41,676 nucleotides of DNA from UBA3537 sp965662485 (GCA_965662485.1 CBFIIL010000010.1:1-41676), one strand, 5' to 3'. Numbered from the stretch's first letter, positions 16,663 through 25,471 are shown. Notes: generated by a model not told the origin, from the letters alone. Numbers and translations are program-made.

Positions 16663-17222
16663 TAATTTGATTTTCGAGTTCCATTTCCAAGAACCAAATC
16701 GATAGTTGATGTTTTTCTAATCATATCGCCAGGATTAAGTTTTCGACCACGAAATCGTAATTCTATAACCTCATCTTTTCCAAGATCATTCACATAAATC
16801 AATTCTCCAACTTTAAAACCAAGGGCTTCTAAGGTTGGACGTGTTTGGCGTAGTGTATTACGGATAACATTGGGCACTAGGACATTTCTATAATCTGAAG
16901 GGTTTAAAATTAAATATATTTTTCTGTTTTCTTTGACTTTGGCCCCGGCCAATGGCTCTTGTTCTATTACAGCTCCCGAAGGGTATTTTGGATTATAATT
17001 AGAAGAATCTTGAACTTGTGTTCTGAGGTCAAAATTATCTAGCGTAATTTCAGCATCATTTAAAGACAAACCTACTAAGTTGGGGACTTCTACAAATGCG
17101 CCGTGGTTGGTGTAGGATTTTAACCATTTAAGCGTTAAAAATGCAAAAACAATACAAGCCACAATAGCCAAACCAATTTGTCTGACTAATGATTTACTAA
17201 ATAAAAATTTTAAAAAATTCAT
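16662..17222 (-). CDS. Membrane-anchored protein with two PASTA domains
   Basis: 186 residues: a short cytoplasmic N-terminus, one membrane segment at about residues 14-33 (GLAIVACIVFAFLTLKWL), then two PASTA domains outside the membrane. The first has VEVPNLVGLSLNDAE, the second LVPNVIRNTLRQTRPTLEALGFKVG. PASTA domains bind peptidoglycan stem peptides or muropeptides; this copy has no kinase or transpeptidase domain. The frame is open from ATG 17249, but a good -7 element lies at 17237-17244, inside that extension, so ATG 17222 is preferred. It is coupled to rluD, and the divergent neighbour is ddl, another peptidoglycan gene. Confidence 0.88.
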   Translation of the reverse strand: MNFLKFLFSKSLVRQIGLAIVACIVFAFLTLKWLKSYTNHGAFVEVPNLVGLSLNDAEITLDNFDLRTQVQDSSNYNPKYPSGAVIEQEPLAGAKVKENRKIYLILNPSDYRNVLVPNVIRNTLRQTRPTLEALGFKVGELIYVNDLGKDEVIELRFRGRKLNPGDMIRKTSTIDLVLGNGTRKSN

Positions 17223-17236
17223 GGGTCTAATTTTAG

Positions 17237-17244
17237 CAAAGCTA
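17237..17244 (-). promoter_or_regulatory. -7 promoter element for the PASTA-rluD unit
   Basis: On the minus strand this reads TAGCTTTG, matching TAnnTTTG, 14 bases upstream of the ATG at 17222. No clear -33 TTTG. Its position argues against the longer start at 17249. Confidence 0.5.
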
Positions 17245-17357
17245 AACATTTTTTTGGGAGAAATTGAGATGACCTTTTTGATAGGATAAAAGTTTATTTT
17301 TTAAATTTAAAATTGATATCCACAAAAAATGATATTTTTACAGCATAAATTCAATTT

Positions 17358-18341
17358 ATGAAACACAACATTGCCATCATCATGGGTGGATTTTCCAGCG
17401 AATCTGCCATTTCACTTAAAAGTGGACAGGTTGTTTTTCAGCATCTTCCAAAAGAAATGTATGCCGTATATTGCATTCATATTTCTAAAGACAAGTGGGT
17501 ATATATGGCTCCCAACAGAGAAGAATTGCCCATCAACATGAGTGATTTTTCTATTGCCATTAATGGCGAAATTGTTCATTTCGATTGTGTGTTTAATGCC
17601 ATTCATGGGGCGCCGGGTGAAGATGGATTTATGCAGGCCTATTTTGAATTGTTGGACATTCCGCATACAAGTTGTGGGATGTATCAAGCGGCACTAACGT
17701 TCAACAAAAGAGATTGCCTTAATGTACTCAAGGCCTATGACATCCCTACCGCAATTTCATACCCATTGAACAAGGGCGATAACGTCAATGCCAAAGCCAT
17801 ATTAGATCGTGTGGGATTGCCTTGTTTTGTAAAAGCCAATCGTGCTGGAAGTAGTTTTGGAGTAACTAAAGTGCATAAAATTGAAGCCCTTCAATCGGCG
17901 ATAGACATTGCTTTTGAACATGACGATGAATTGATTATTGAGTCGTTTTTGGACGGAACGGAAGTTTCTGTGGGTGTGCTGCGTTACCAGGGCGAAGTGC
18001 TAGTTTTACCCATTACAGAAATTGTTTCAGAAAATGATTTTTTTGATTATGAAGCCAAATATTTAGGAAAATCAGAAGAAATCACACCAGCACGTATTTC
18101 CAAAAAACAAGAGGACAATGTAAGAACAATGGCCAAATCCATTTATGAAATACTAAAAATGGATGGCTTTTCTAGAAGTGAATTTATTTTTAAAGGCGAT
18201 ATTCCTTACTTTTTAGAAATGAACACTGTTCCTGGACTTACTGAAGAAAGTATTCTACCTCAGCAAGCGGCTTGTGCAGGAATCAGCTTGTCTGAACTCT
18301 TTACAAATGCCATTGAAGAAGCAATGACTAAAAATGTTTAA
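17358..18341 (+). CDS. ddl: D-alanine--D-alanine ligase
   Basis: 327 residues, an ATP-grasp ligase that makes the D-Ala-D-Ala end of the peptidoglycan stem. Seen: NIAIIMGGFSSESAISLKSG (start), NAIHGAPGEDGFMQAYFELL, PCFVKANRAGSSFGVTKV (ATP-binding strand), IIESFLDGTEVSVGVL, and the C-terminal metal/product site FLEMNTVPGLTEESILPQQ. The enzyme is slightly shorter than E. coli DdlA but normal for Bacteroidota. It is divergent from the PASTA gene and 99 bases from coaD on the same strand. Confidence 0.96.
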   Translation: MKHNIAIIMGGFSSESAISLKSGQVVFQHLPKEMYAVYCIHISKDKWVYMAPNREELPINMSDFSIAINGEIVHFDCVFNAIHGAPGEDGFMQAYFELLDIPHTSCGMYQAALTFNKRDCLNVLKAYDIPTAISYPLNKGDNVNAKAILDRVGLPCFVKANRAGSSFGVTKVHKIEALQSAIDIAFEHDDELIIESFLDGTEVSVGVLRYQGEVLVLPITEIVSENDFFDYEAKYLGKSEEITPARISKKQEDNVRTMAKSIYEILKMDGFSRSEFIFKGDIPYFLEMNTVPGLTEESILPQQAACAGISLSELFTNAIEEAMTKNV

Positions 18342-18351
18342 CTTTACCGTA

Positions 18352-18408
18352 TGAAACATCCGTAACCAAAAATTATTAAAATAGAACAATGATGGTATGG
18401 ATGTTCCA
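18352..18408. repeat. Imperfect inverted repeat between ddl and coaD
   Basis: Left arm 18352-18367 (TGAAACATCCGTAACC) and right arm 18394-18408 (GGTATGGATGTTCCA) are inverted copies with two mismatches and one bulged base, separated by 26 bases. There is no U-tract after the right arm, so it is not a typical terminator. It could be an RNA structure in the coaD leader or a protein site; function unknown. Confidence 0.45.
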
Positions 18409-18440
18409 TGTGACCACAAAAAAACAATAAAGATAAACAC

Positions 18441-18896
18441 ATGAAACGTGCAATTTTTCCAGGATCTTTTGACCCGATTACGCTAGGGCATTGCGATATT
18501 ATCAATCGTGGGGTAACGCTTTTTGATGAAGTGATTGTTGCTATTGGCGAAAATTCTGCAAAAGATTATATGTTTTCATTAGAAGAACGCAAATCCTTTA
18601 TTGAAAACACATTTGAAGGGAATTCAAAAATTAAAGTCATGAGCTACTCTGGTTTGACTACTGATTTTTGCAAAGAAATTAACGCCGATTTTATTCTTCG
18701 AGGGCTTAGAAATCCTGCTGATTTTGAATTTGAAAAAGCCATCGCCCATACCAATAGAAACATTGGTGATATTGAAACTGTGTTCCTACTCACTTCTGTT
18801 GAAACCTCCTTTATATCCTCTTCAATTGTACGTGAAATTATTCACTACAATGGGGATTATAAAAAAATGGTGCCTCCAGCGGTTAACTTAAAATAA
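18441..18896 (+). CDS. coaD: Phosphopantetheine adenylyltransferase
   Basis: 151 residues, full length. It adds AMP to 4'-phosphopantetheine, the fourth step of coenzyme A synthesis. Seen: the nucleotidyltransferase signature RAIFPGSFDPITLGHCDII (TxGH type), FILRGLRNPADFEFE, the ETVFLLTS strand, and the closing ISSSIVREI motif. It has its own spacing of 99 bases after ddl, containing an inverted repeat. It converges with the SulP gene one base away. Confidence 0.96.
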   Translation: MKRAIFPGSFDPITLGHCDIINRGVTLFDEVIVAIGENSAKDYMFSLEERKSFIENTFEGNSKIKVMSYSGLTTDFCKEINADFILRGLRNPADFEFEKAIAHTNRNIGDIETVFLLTSVETSFISSSIVREIIHYNGDYKKMVPPAVNLK

Positions 18897-18897
18897 T

Positions 18898-20520
18898 TTA
18901 TAGTGAGTATTCCGAAAGCCCTTTGGTAAAGGCTTCTGGATTTTCAGCCAAATGATAACGTGGATCATCAATGGCTTCTATAATGACCTCCTTAAAAATT
19001 GGACTTGATTTATACAAAAGTATTTTACAATCTTGGCTTAAATGTTTGAGTTTAATTGTTTTTCCTGCGCTGTTGTATTTATTCACCAAATTAAAAATTG
19101 CTTCAATGGCAGAATGGTCACTGATTCTAGATTCGACAAAATCAATTTCTACAGCATCAGGATCATTTTTGATGTCAAATTTCTGGTTGAAGGCCGTTAT
19201 ACTACCAAAAAATAATGGCCCCCATATTTCATATACTTTTGTCCCATCGGGTTTAATGCGTTTTCGTGCTCGAATACGTTTTGCATTTTCCCAAGAAAAG
19301 GCTAAAGCACTCACAATTACCCCTGAGATTACAGCAATTGCTAAATCAAAAAATACAGTTACCGTAGAAACTAAAATTAAAACAAAAACATCGGCTACAG
19401 GAATTTTATTCATAATTCTAAAACTCGACCATGCAAATGTTCCTATAACCACCATAAACATAACTCCAACAAGTGCAGCAATTGGTACTTGTTCTATCAA
19501 ATTGGACGCAAATAATATAAAAGCCAAAAGTGCAAGAGCGGCAACAATTCCAGAAAGTCGACCTCTACCGCCTCCTTTGATATTGATGATGGACTGTCCA
19601 ATCATGGCGCAACCTCCCATTCCACCAAAAAGTCCTGTGACAACATTAGCGCTACCTTGAGCAATACATTCTTTGTTGGAATTTCCGCGAGTTTCTGTAA
19701 GTTCATCAATAAGATTTAGCGTCATCAAGGATTCAATAAGTCCAATGGCAGCAAGTATTACGGCATAAGGACCAATAAAACGGAGTGTTTCAAAATTGAA
19801 TGGAATGACCTCAAAAATAGCCCATTGAAATTGAGGAAGACCACCTTTGAGGCCTTCTCCTCCCCCATCTCTAATAAAACTTCCAACAGTAGCTACATCT
19901 AAATCTCCAAAAATAACAAGCATTGAAACTACCAAAATAGCAATTAAAGCTTCAGGGAGTTTTTTTGTGAGTTTTGGGAGTCCAAACATAATACCCATTG
20001 TAAGGGCCACAAGTCCTATCATGGTCCAGAGTTCTTGTCCTTGCATCCAAACAAAGCCATCAATTCCCGAAGTTTTAAACATTCCTATTTGAGAGAGAAA
20101 AATAACAATGGCGAGTCCATTAACAAAACCCATCATTACTGGATGAGGAATCAGTCGAACAAATTTTCCCAATTTCAATACACCCGCAAGAATTTGAATA
20201 AAACCCATCAAAATAACGGTTAAAAACAAATAATATAATCCTAAATTTTCTGTGGGCTCACCCATGGCATTACCCTGAGCCACCAAACTTACCATTACAA
20301 CGGCCAATGCGCCTGTTGCACCACTAATCATACCTGGACGACCACCAAAAATTGAAGTGATTAAACCAATCATAAAAGCAGCATACAGGCCTACCAAAGG
20401 ATCTACTCCTGCAACAAATGCAAAAGCAACAGCTTCTGGCACCAAAGCCAAAGCCACTGTTAGGCCACTTAAAATATCATTTTTTGCATTTGCCGAACGC
20501 CTGCGGATAAACTCTCTCAT
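18898..20520 (-). CDS. SulP-family anion transporter with STAS domain
   Basis: 540 residues. The N-terminal ~400 residues contain about 10-12 membrane segments of the SLC26/SulP fold, including ILSGLTVALALVPEAVAFAFVAGVDPLVGLYAA and GRPGMISGATGALAVV (the substrate-site strand). GLFGGMGGCAMIGQSIIN and GGRGRLSGI follow. A C-terminal STAS domain spans about residues 430-530 (YEIWGPLFFGSITAFNQKF, VEIDFVESRISDHSAIEAI). The anion is not readable; members carry sulfate, bicarbonate or dicarboxylates. The frame is open from TTG 20541, but the ATG at 20520 is preceded by a -7 element, so it is chosen. Confidence 0.93.
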   Translation of the reverse strand: MREFIRRRSANAKNDILSGLTVALALVPEAVAFAFVAGVDPLVGLYAAFMIGLITSIFGGRPGMISGATGALAVVMVSLVAQGNAMGEPTENLGLYYLFLTVILMGFIQILAGVLKLGKFVRLIPHPVMMGFVNGLAIVIFLSQIGMFKTSGIDGFVWMQGQELWTMIGLVALTMGIMFGLPKLTKKLPEALIAILVVSMLVIFGDLDVATVGSFIRDGGGEGLKGGLPQFQWAIFEVIPFNFETLRFIGPYAVILAAIGLIESLMTLNLIDELTETRGNSNKECIAQGSANVVTGLFGGMGGCAMIGQSIINIKGGGRGRLSGIVAALALLAFILFASNLIEQVPIAALVGVMFMVVIGTFAWSSFRIMNKIPVADVFVLILVSTVTVFFDLAIAVISGVIVSALAFSWENAKRIRARKRIKPDGTKVYEIWGPLFFGSITAFNQKFDIKNDPDAVEIDFVESRISDHSAIEAIFNLVNKYNSAGKTIKLKHLSQDCKILLYKSSPIFKEVIIEAIDDPRYHLAENPEAFTKGLSEYSL

Positions 20521-20538
20521 CTTAATAAAATTAAGCGG

Positions 20539-20546
20539 CAAAAATA
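20539..20546 (-). promoter_or_regulatory. -7 promoter element for the SulP gene
   Basis: Minus strand TATTTTTG matches TAnnTTTG, 18 bases upstream of ATG 20520. It overlaps the alternative TTG start at 20541, supporting the shorter protein. Confidence 0.45.
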
Positions 20547-20590
20547 AAGCAATAAATAGGATTAGAAAGAACTAAAGGAAAATTTCTTTT

Positions 20591-21172
20591 TTAAATCAGT
20601 GCTTCGATGTTGGCGTAAATATTCTTTTTGACTTTTTTTAGTTTTTTTGGACCTACCCATTTTACTTTGGTAATCCCTTCTTTTATTTGAGGTTTTAAAT
20701 CGCCAATGTAATCTGAAAACATTTCAAACCAGTAGGTTTTTTTGATAAAATATTGATCATTTCTTTTAAAGATATGATATGTGATTTCGAGTGGTTTTGT
20801 AATTGAAAGTCCCTTTACACCTGTTTCTTCTTCAACCTCCCGAAGTGCAGTTTGGTCAATTGTTTCTTTTTGCTCAGCTTTTCCTTTGGGTAAATCCCAT
20901 TTTCCATTGCGGAAAATAAACAAAATTTTTCCGTCTGAATTAATAACCTTACCGCCTCCAGCGACAATATTTGGCAGAAGACGCAAGAACTTCTTTAGTA
21001 AAACTTCTTCATTATCACCAATTAATCTAATGGACTTGTATTTTTCTTTTTTTAGATTATGAAGTACCTTGTTGATATCAACAGTATCAATCAAATAATT
21101 TTTAAAATCTGATTCAGGTTCTACCTTAGTGGTAAGTACAATTGGCTTATTACCAACAAAAATTTTTTGCAT
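20591..21172 (-). CDS. NUDIX hydrolase
   Basis: 193 residues. A complete NUDIX box is present: GKAEQKETIDQTALREVEEE followed directly by TG, with the metal-binding REVEEE. Before it is the KWDLPKG entry, after it a substrate strand ITYHIFKRNDQYFIKKTYWFEM. About 70 residues precede the NUDIX domain and look like a small alpha/beta extension. NUDIX enzymes hydrolyse nucleoside diphosphates linked to another group; the substrate here is unknown. It is divergent from pyrE, a nucleotide gene, 59 bases apart. Confidence 0.92.
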   Translation of the reverse strand: MQKIFVGNKPIVLTTKVEPESDFKNYLIDTVDINKVLHNLKKEKYKSIRLIGDNEEVLLKKFLRLLPNIVAGGGKVINSDGKILFIFRNGKWDLPKGKAEQKETIDQTALREVEEETGVKGLSITKPLEITYHIFKRNDQYFIKKTYWFEMFSDYIGDLKPQIKEGITKVKWVGPKKLKKVKKNIYANIEALI

Positions 21173-21219
21173 TGTTAATTAAAAACACATTAAACTGAAG
21201 TAAATGTAGTATTTTTTAA

Positions 21220-21227
21220 TAATTTTG
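21220..21227 (+). promoter_or_regulatory. -7 promoter element very close to the pyrE start
   Basis: TAATTTTG matches TAnnTTTG and ends only four bases before the ATG at 21232, so transcription may start at or next to the start codon. No -33 TTTG is visible at the usual distance. Confidence 0.4.
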
Positions 21228-21231
21228 GCAC

Positions 21232-21870
21232 ATGATTTTTGATAAAAATACTGCCAAAAAAACCGCTGAAGTTTTACTTCACATCAATGCTATAAAATTA
21301 AACCCAAAAACACCATTTAACTGGGCATCTGGTTGGAAATCGCCAATTTATTGCGACAATAGAATGGTACTTTCTTATCCGGCTATAAGAAATTATATCA
21401 AAAGTGAAATGGCAAAAAAACTTGAAGCTACATATGGAAAACCAGATGTCATTGCTGGGGTTGCTACTGGTGCTATCGGAATTGGAGCTTTAGTTGCAGA
21501 AGAACTTGGTTTACCATTTGTTTATGTGCGACCAGAGCCAAAAAAACATGGGCGAAAAAACCAAATTGAAGGCCACCTAGAAAAAGGTCAAAATGTAGTA
21601 GTAGTTGAAGATTTAATAAGTACAGGTAAAAGTAGTTTAGCTGCTGTTGATGCGCTAAAATCTGCTGGTGCAACAGTCAAAGGTATGGTGGCTATTTTTA
21701 GTTATGGTTTTGAAGTTGCTGAAAAGAATTTTGAGGAAAAAAAACTCGATTTGTACACGCTTAGTAATTATGAAAATTTACTAGAACAAGCTTTGGATAC
21801 TAACTTTATTAATGAAAAAGAATCAAACATACTTTCTCAGTGGAATGCAAACCCCTCTGAATGGTCATAA
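21232..21870 (+). CDS. pyrE: Orotate phosphoribosyltransferase
   Basis: 212 residues. It converts orotate and PRPP to OMP, the fifth step of pyrimidine synthesis. Seen: NPKTPFNWASGWKSPIYCDNR (orotate-side), PDVIAGVATGAIGIGALVAEEL, the flexible catalytic loop VRPEPKKHGRKNQIEG, and the PRPP motif VVVVEDLISTGKSSL. The start ATG follows a -7 element directly. The SRPBCC gene starts 12 bases after its stop and is probably co-transcribed. Confidence 0.96.
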   Translation: MIFDKNTAKKTAEVLLHINAIKLNPKTPFNWASGWKSPIYCDNRMVLSYPAIRNYIKSEMAKKLEATYGKPDVIAGVATGAIGIGALVAEELGLPFVYVRPEPKKHGRKNQIEGHLEKGQNVVVVEDLISTGKSSLAAVDALKSAGATVKGMVAIFSYGFEVAEKNFEEKKLDLYTLSNYENLLEQALDTNFINEKESNILSQWNANPSEWS

Positions 21871-21882
21871 AACAACCTAATT

Positions 21883-22278
21883 ATGAATTTAGAATCACCA
21901 AAAATAACCGTCTCAAAATCTGTTGAAAACGTATATGATTTTCTTTCAGATGTGAAAAATTTTGAAGCTTTAATGCCAGATAATATCAGTAAATTTGAAT
22001 TATTAGATGATGATAAATTTATTTTTGCACTAAGTGGAATGCCTGAGATTGTTTTACAAAAAAAAGAGGAAAATCCGCCAAATTCTATCAAGCTAGGTGC
22101 AGCAGGTGGAAAATTAGATTTCTCGCTTCAAGCCAATATTTCTGCAGTTAATGACAGCGAAAGTGAAGTTCAACTTAATTTTAATGGAGACTTTAATCCG
22201 ATGATGGCGATGATGATTAAAGGACCTATTTCAAAATTTATTGAAACCCTAGCAGTCAATATTCCAAAAGCAGTTTAG
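21883..22278 (+). CDS. SRPBCC (START-like) family protein
   Basis: 131 residues. The start (SPKITVSKSVENVYDFLSDVKNFEALMP), the central KFIFALSGMPEIVLQKKE and the closing long helix (MMAMMIKGPISKFIETLAVNIPKA) fit the helix-grip SRPBCC fold, which binds hydrophobic ligands. No catalytic residue can be named and the ligand is unknown. It is placed 12 bases after pyrE and likely shares its transcript, a neighbourhood I recall from other flavobacteria. It converges with birA, overlapping by the four bases TTAG. Confidence 0.78.
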   Translation: MNLESPKITVSKSVENVYDFLSDVKNFEALMPDNISKFELLDDDKFIFALSGMPEIVLQKKEENPPNSIKLGAAGGKLDFSLQANISAVNDSESEVQLNFNGDFNPMMAMMIKGPISKFIETLAVNIPKAV

Positions 22279-22994
22279 TAAAGTAATTTTATTGATTTTA
22301 AATCAAATTCTTCAATAGAATTTTCGGTTTTAATCATCAGTTTTCCTCGTTGAGAAACTCCTTTTATTATTCCAGAAAATAAATCACCGCTAAGGCCAAC
22401 AAAAGTGGAAGGTTTGTCTTTTCTAAAAAGTAGATTCTCGTATGTTGTCCAGAGTTCAGCAGTGTTTTTTATGGAAAAATAGTGTTTGAAATTCTCCAAT
22501 AATTTATGCAACAATTCGTCCAAATCGTAGTGAATACCAGTTATGTTTTGTAGAGAAGATGCAGATGATAATTCTTTAAAATTTGTTTGATTAACATTCA
22601 AACCAATACCAATTATGGCTTTGTCAATGGTATTTTTTTTCAATATTAATTCAATAAGTATGCCAGCGATTTTTTTGTCATGTGACAAAATGTCGTTCGG
22701 CCATTTTATAGAAAGTTTAGGAATTTGAAGTGTCTCAAGAGTTTTAAAAAGTGCTAAAGAAACAACGATGTTGAGCAAAAACTGGCGTTGGGGATTTAAG
22801 TCAATTTCTTTTTTTAATACACTGATTATTAGGTTTTTATCTTTTTCAGATTGCCAAGTTGTTGCTCTTTGCCCTCGTCCTTTTGTTTGATATCTTGCTG
22901 TTACAACAGCAAAATCTTCCAATGAAATTTTACCAATCAAATCATGTAAATACTGATTTGTGGAATCAATGGCATTGAGTTTGATAATTTGCAT
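22275..22994 (-). CDS. birA: Biotin--[acetyl-CoA-carboxylase] ligase, short form
   Basis: 239 residues. It activates biotin with ATP and attaches it to the carboxyl-carrier protein. Seen: IDSTNQYLHDL at the start, the biotinyl-AMP loop TARYQTKGRGQRATTWQS, LSIKWPNDILSHDKKIAGILIE, and IGIGLNVNQ. The catalytic domain starts at residue 1: the N-terminal winged-helix DNA-binding domain of E. coli BirA is absent, so it is a group I ligase and not a repressor. It is divergent from rsfS. Confidence 0.94.
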   Translation of the reverse strand: MQIIKLNAIDSTNQYLHDLIGKISLEDFAVVTARYQTKGRGQRATTWQSEKDKNLIISVLKKEIDLNPQRQFLLNIVVSLALFKTLETLQIPKLSIKWPNDILSHDKKIAGILIELILKKNTIDKAIIGIGLNVNQTNFKELSSASSLQNITGIHYDLDELLHKLLENFKHYFSIKNTAELWTTYENLLFRKDKPSTFVGLSGDLFSGIIKGVSQRGKLMIKTENSIEEFDLKSIKLLY

Positions 22995-23061
22995 ATGTAA
23001 ATTTATAATTAAATTATAATATTATTAAGAGAATAAAAAGTAATTAGACCCAAAAAAAGAA

Positions 23062-23069
23062 TAAATTTG
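23062..23069 (+). promoter_or_regulatory. -7 promoter element for the rsfS-ftsH unit
   Basis: TAAATTTG matches TAnnTTTG, 17 bases before the rsfS ATG at 23087. No convincing -33. Confidence 0.45.
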
Positions 23070-23086
23070 CAATGTAATTTGAATAT

Positions 23087-23458
23087 ATGACAAAACAAAT
23101 CTCTGACCCAGACCAGCTCATTGCCCTAATAATTGATGGCATTGAGGATGTAAAAGGCCAAAACATTAGCATATTAGATTTAAGAAGTATAGAAAACACT
23201 GTGTGTGACTATTTCATTATCTGCGATGGAAATTCTAATACACAAGTGAATGCGATTGTCAATTCGATACAAAAAAAAGTCAGTAAAGCTGCTCATGAAA
23301 AGCCTTATCATATTGAAGGAACAGAAAATGCAGAGTGGATTTTGATGGATTATATCAATGTGGTTATTCATGTGTTTCAAAAACATAAAAGAGAATATTA
23401 TGACATTGAAAACCTTTGGGGCGATGCAAAAATTACTGAAATAGAAACAAGTTACTAA
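23087..23458 (+). CDS. rsfS: Ribosomal silencing factor RsfS
   Basis: 123 residues, full length for the Iojap/RsfS family. It binds L14 on the large subunit and blocks subunit joining when nutrients run low. Seen: DVKGQNISILDLRSIENTVCDYFIICDGNSNTQV in two blocks around residue 30, then HIEGTENAEWILMDYINVVIHVF and a YYDIENLWGDA end. It lies 11 bases upstream of ftsH and is probably co-transcribed. Confidence 0.95.
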   Translation: MTKQISDPDQLIALIIDGIEDVKGQNISILDLRSIENTVCDYFIICDGNSNTQVNAIVNSIQKKVSKAAHEKPYHIEGTENAEWILMDYINVVIHVFQKHKREYYDIENLWGDAKITEIETSY

Positions 23459-23469
23459 AACATTTTTAT

Positions 23470-25422
23470 ATGTCAAAAGACAAAAATCCAAAGAATTTTA
23501 AGTTTAACGCCTATTGGGTGTATGGAATCGTTATTGGTTTATTCTTAGTATTTAACATATTTTCGGGTGGATTTGGCGCATCAAATGGAGTCACCACAAC
23601 ACCCTCTAAGTTTTTTAAATTTCTAAAAGATGGTGATGTTCAAAAAGTTGAAATTGTAAATAAGCGTGAAGCTTTGGTTTACCTGAATGATAAAGCAGCA
23701 AAAAAACAAATCCATAGCAAAACACAAACGCAAAATCTTATTCCAATAGGGACTTCGCCAAATTATAAGTTTGAATTTGGAGATGTGCAATTATTTCAAA
23801 AACAGTTAGAAGACACTATTCTTGAACGAAATTTGGACACAGAGTTGAACTTTAGAACAGAAACAAATGCTTTTGGTGACCTATTATTATCTATCATTCC
23901 ATTTGTACTCATCATTGGAATATGGATTTTTATCATGCGTAGAATGTCTGGCGGAGGTGGTCCAGGAGGAGGCGGACAGATTTTCAATATTGGAAAATCA
24001 AAAGCAAAACTATTTGATGAAAAACTTGAAACAAAAACTACATTTGAAGACGTAGCAGGCTTGGAAGGTGCAAAGGAAGAGGTTCAAGAAATTGTAGATT
24101 TTCTTAAGAACCCCGAAAAATATACAGCTTTAGGAGGTAAAATACCAAAAGGTGCATTGCTTGTAGGCCCTCCAGGAACTGGAAAAACCTTGCTTGCCAA
24201 AGCTGTTGCTGGCGAAGCCAAAGCACCGTTTTTTTCTCTGTCAGGGTCAGATTTTGTAGAAATGTTTGTGGGTGTAGGAGCTTCTAGAGTTCGTGACTTA
24301 TTCAAGCAAGCCAAAGAAAAATCTCCTTCAATTATTTTTATTGATGAAATTGATGCAATTGGACGTGCGCGTGGAAAAAGTAATTTCTCTGGATCAAATG
24401 ACGAACGAGAAAACACATTAAATCAACTTTTGACAGAAATGGATGGTTTTGGATCTAACACAAATGTAATTGTACTAGCCGCTACAAACAGAGCAGATGT
24501 CTTGGACAAAGCATTGATGCGTGCAGGACGTTTTGATCGTCAAATTTATGTTGATTTACCAGATATTAGAGAACGTAGAGAAATTTTTGAAGTACACCTT
24601 AAGCCTTTGAAAAAAGCTAAAGATTTAGACACTGATTTCTTATCAAAACAAACTCCAGGATTTTCTGGCGCCGATATTGCAAACGTCTGTAACGAAGCCG
24701 CACTTATTGCTGCTAGAAACAACAAAAAAGCTGTTGAAAAACAAGATTTTCTTGATGCGGTAGATCGAATAATTGGAGGATTAGAAAAGAAAAATAAAAT
24801 TATTACTCCAGAAGAGAAAAAAGCAGTTGCCTTTCATGAAGCTGGACATGCCACAGTAAGTTGGATGCTAGAACATGCTGCTCCACTAGTTAAAGTAACA
24901 ATTGTTCCTAGAGGTCGATCTCTGGGAGCTGCATGGTATTTGCCCGAAGAACGCCTTATTGTACGACCAGAACAAATGTTGGATGAAATGTGTGCAGCAC
25001 TTGGAGGTAGAGCCGCTGAAAAAGTAATTTTTGATAAAATATCAACTGGAGCTTTAAGCGATTTGGAAAAAGTTACTAAACAAGCACGAGCTATGGTAAC
25101 TGTTTATGGCTTGAGCGACAAAGTTGGGAATCTTACCTATTATGACTCCTCTGGTCAGAATGAGTATGGATTTACGAAACCTTACAGTGAGCAAACTGCT
25201 GAGCTTATTGACAAAGAAATTTCAGATATTATAGAAGAGCAATACCAACGAGCCATTGCTTTACTTGAAAAAAATAAAGATAAACTCATTGAGTTAGCCG
25301 AAGTATTACTAAAAGATGAGGTCATCTTTAAGGACAATTTAGAGGCAATTTTTGGGAAAAGACCTTTTGAAATTAAAAAAGAAGAAACAACCCAAGAAAA
25401 TAATAGCGAGGAAGAGGAATAA
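23470..25422 (+). CDS. ftsH: ATP-dependent zinc metalloprotease FtsH
   Basis: 650 residues. A hexameric membrane protease that unfolds and degrades membrane and some cytosolic proteins. Layout: TM1 about residues 14-32, periplasmic part, TM2 about 137-155, a Gly-rich linker, then AAA+ and protease domains. Seen: Walker A GPPGTGKT at 233-240, Walker B IIFIDEIDAIG, second-region-of-homology ATNRADVLDKALMRAGRFDR, zinc site HEAGH at 456-460, and the zinc-binding Asp region SDLEKVTKQAR. The acidic Glu-rich C-terminal tail is usual in Bacteroidota. It is downstream of rsfS. Confidence 0.98.
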   Translation: MSKDKNPKNFKFNAYWVYGIVIGLFLVFNIFSGGFGASNGVTTTPSKFFKFLKDGDVQKVEIVNKREALVYLNDKAAKKQIHSKTQTQNLIPIGTSPNYKFEFGDVQLFQKQLEDTILERNLDTELNFRTETNAFGDLLLSIIPFVLIIGIWIFIMRRMSGGGGPGGGGQIFNIGKSKAKLFDEKLETKTTFEDVAGLEGAKEEVQEIVDFLKNPEKYTALGGKIPKGALLVGPPGTGKTLLAKAVAGEAKAPFFSLSGSDFVEMFVGVGASRVRDLFKQAKEKSPSIIFIDEIDAIGRARGKSNFSGSNDERENTLNQLLTEMDGFGSNTNVIVLAATNRADVLDKALMRAGRFDRQIYVDLPDIRERREIFEVHLKPLKKAKDLDTDFLSKQTPGFSGADIANVCNEAALIAARNNKKAVEKQDFLDAVDRIIGGLEKKNKIITPEEKKAVAFHEAGHATVSWMLEHAAPLVKVTIVPRGRSLGAAWYLPEERLIVRPEQMLDEMCAALGGRAAEKVIFDKISTGALSDLEKVTKQARAMVTVYGLSDKVGNLTYYDSSGQNEYGFTKPYSEQTAELIDKEISDIIEEQYQRAIALLEKNKDKLIELAEVLLKDEVIFKDNLEAIFGKRPFEIKKEETTQENNSEEEE

Positions 25423-25463
25423 AAAAATCATGCTTTTTTAAACTGTAGGCGTTTTAAATTTTT

Positions 25464-25471
25464 TATATTTG
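25464..25471 (+). promoter_or_regulatory. -7 promoter element upstream of the LUD gene
   Basis: TATATTTG matches TAnnTTTG, 33 bases before the ATG at 25505, in the 82-base gap after ftsH. It suggests the LUD-cdsA-psd-ACBP set can be transcribed apart from ftsH. No -33 TTTG seen. Confidence 0.4.

Noticed and set aside
18971..19660. A 229-codon open frame on the plus strand opposite the SulP gene
   Set aside because: It is antisense to a clear multi-pass transporter, has low-complexity Ile/Thr/Pro content and resembles no family; it is a shadow of SulP codon usage.
24084..24416. Open frame on the minus strand opposite ftsH
   Set aside because: Lies across the AAA+ domain of FtsH; its open length comes from the conserved codon pattern on the other strand.
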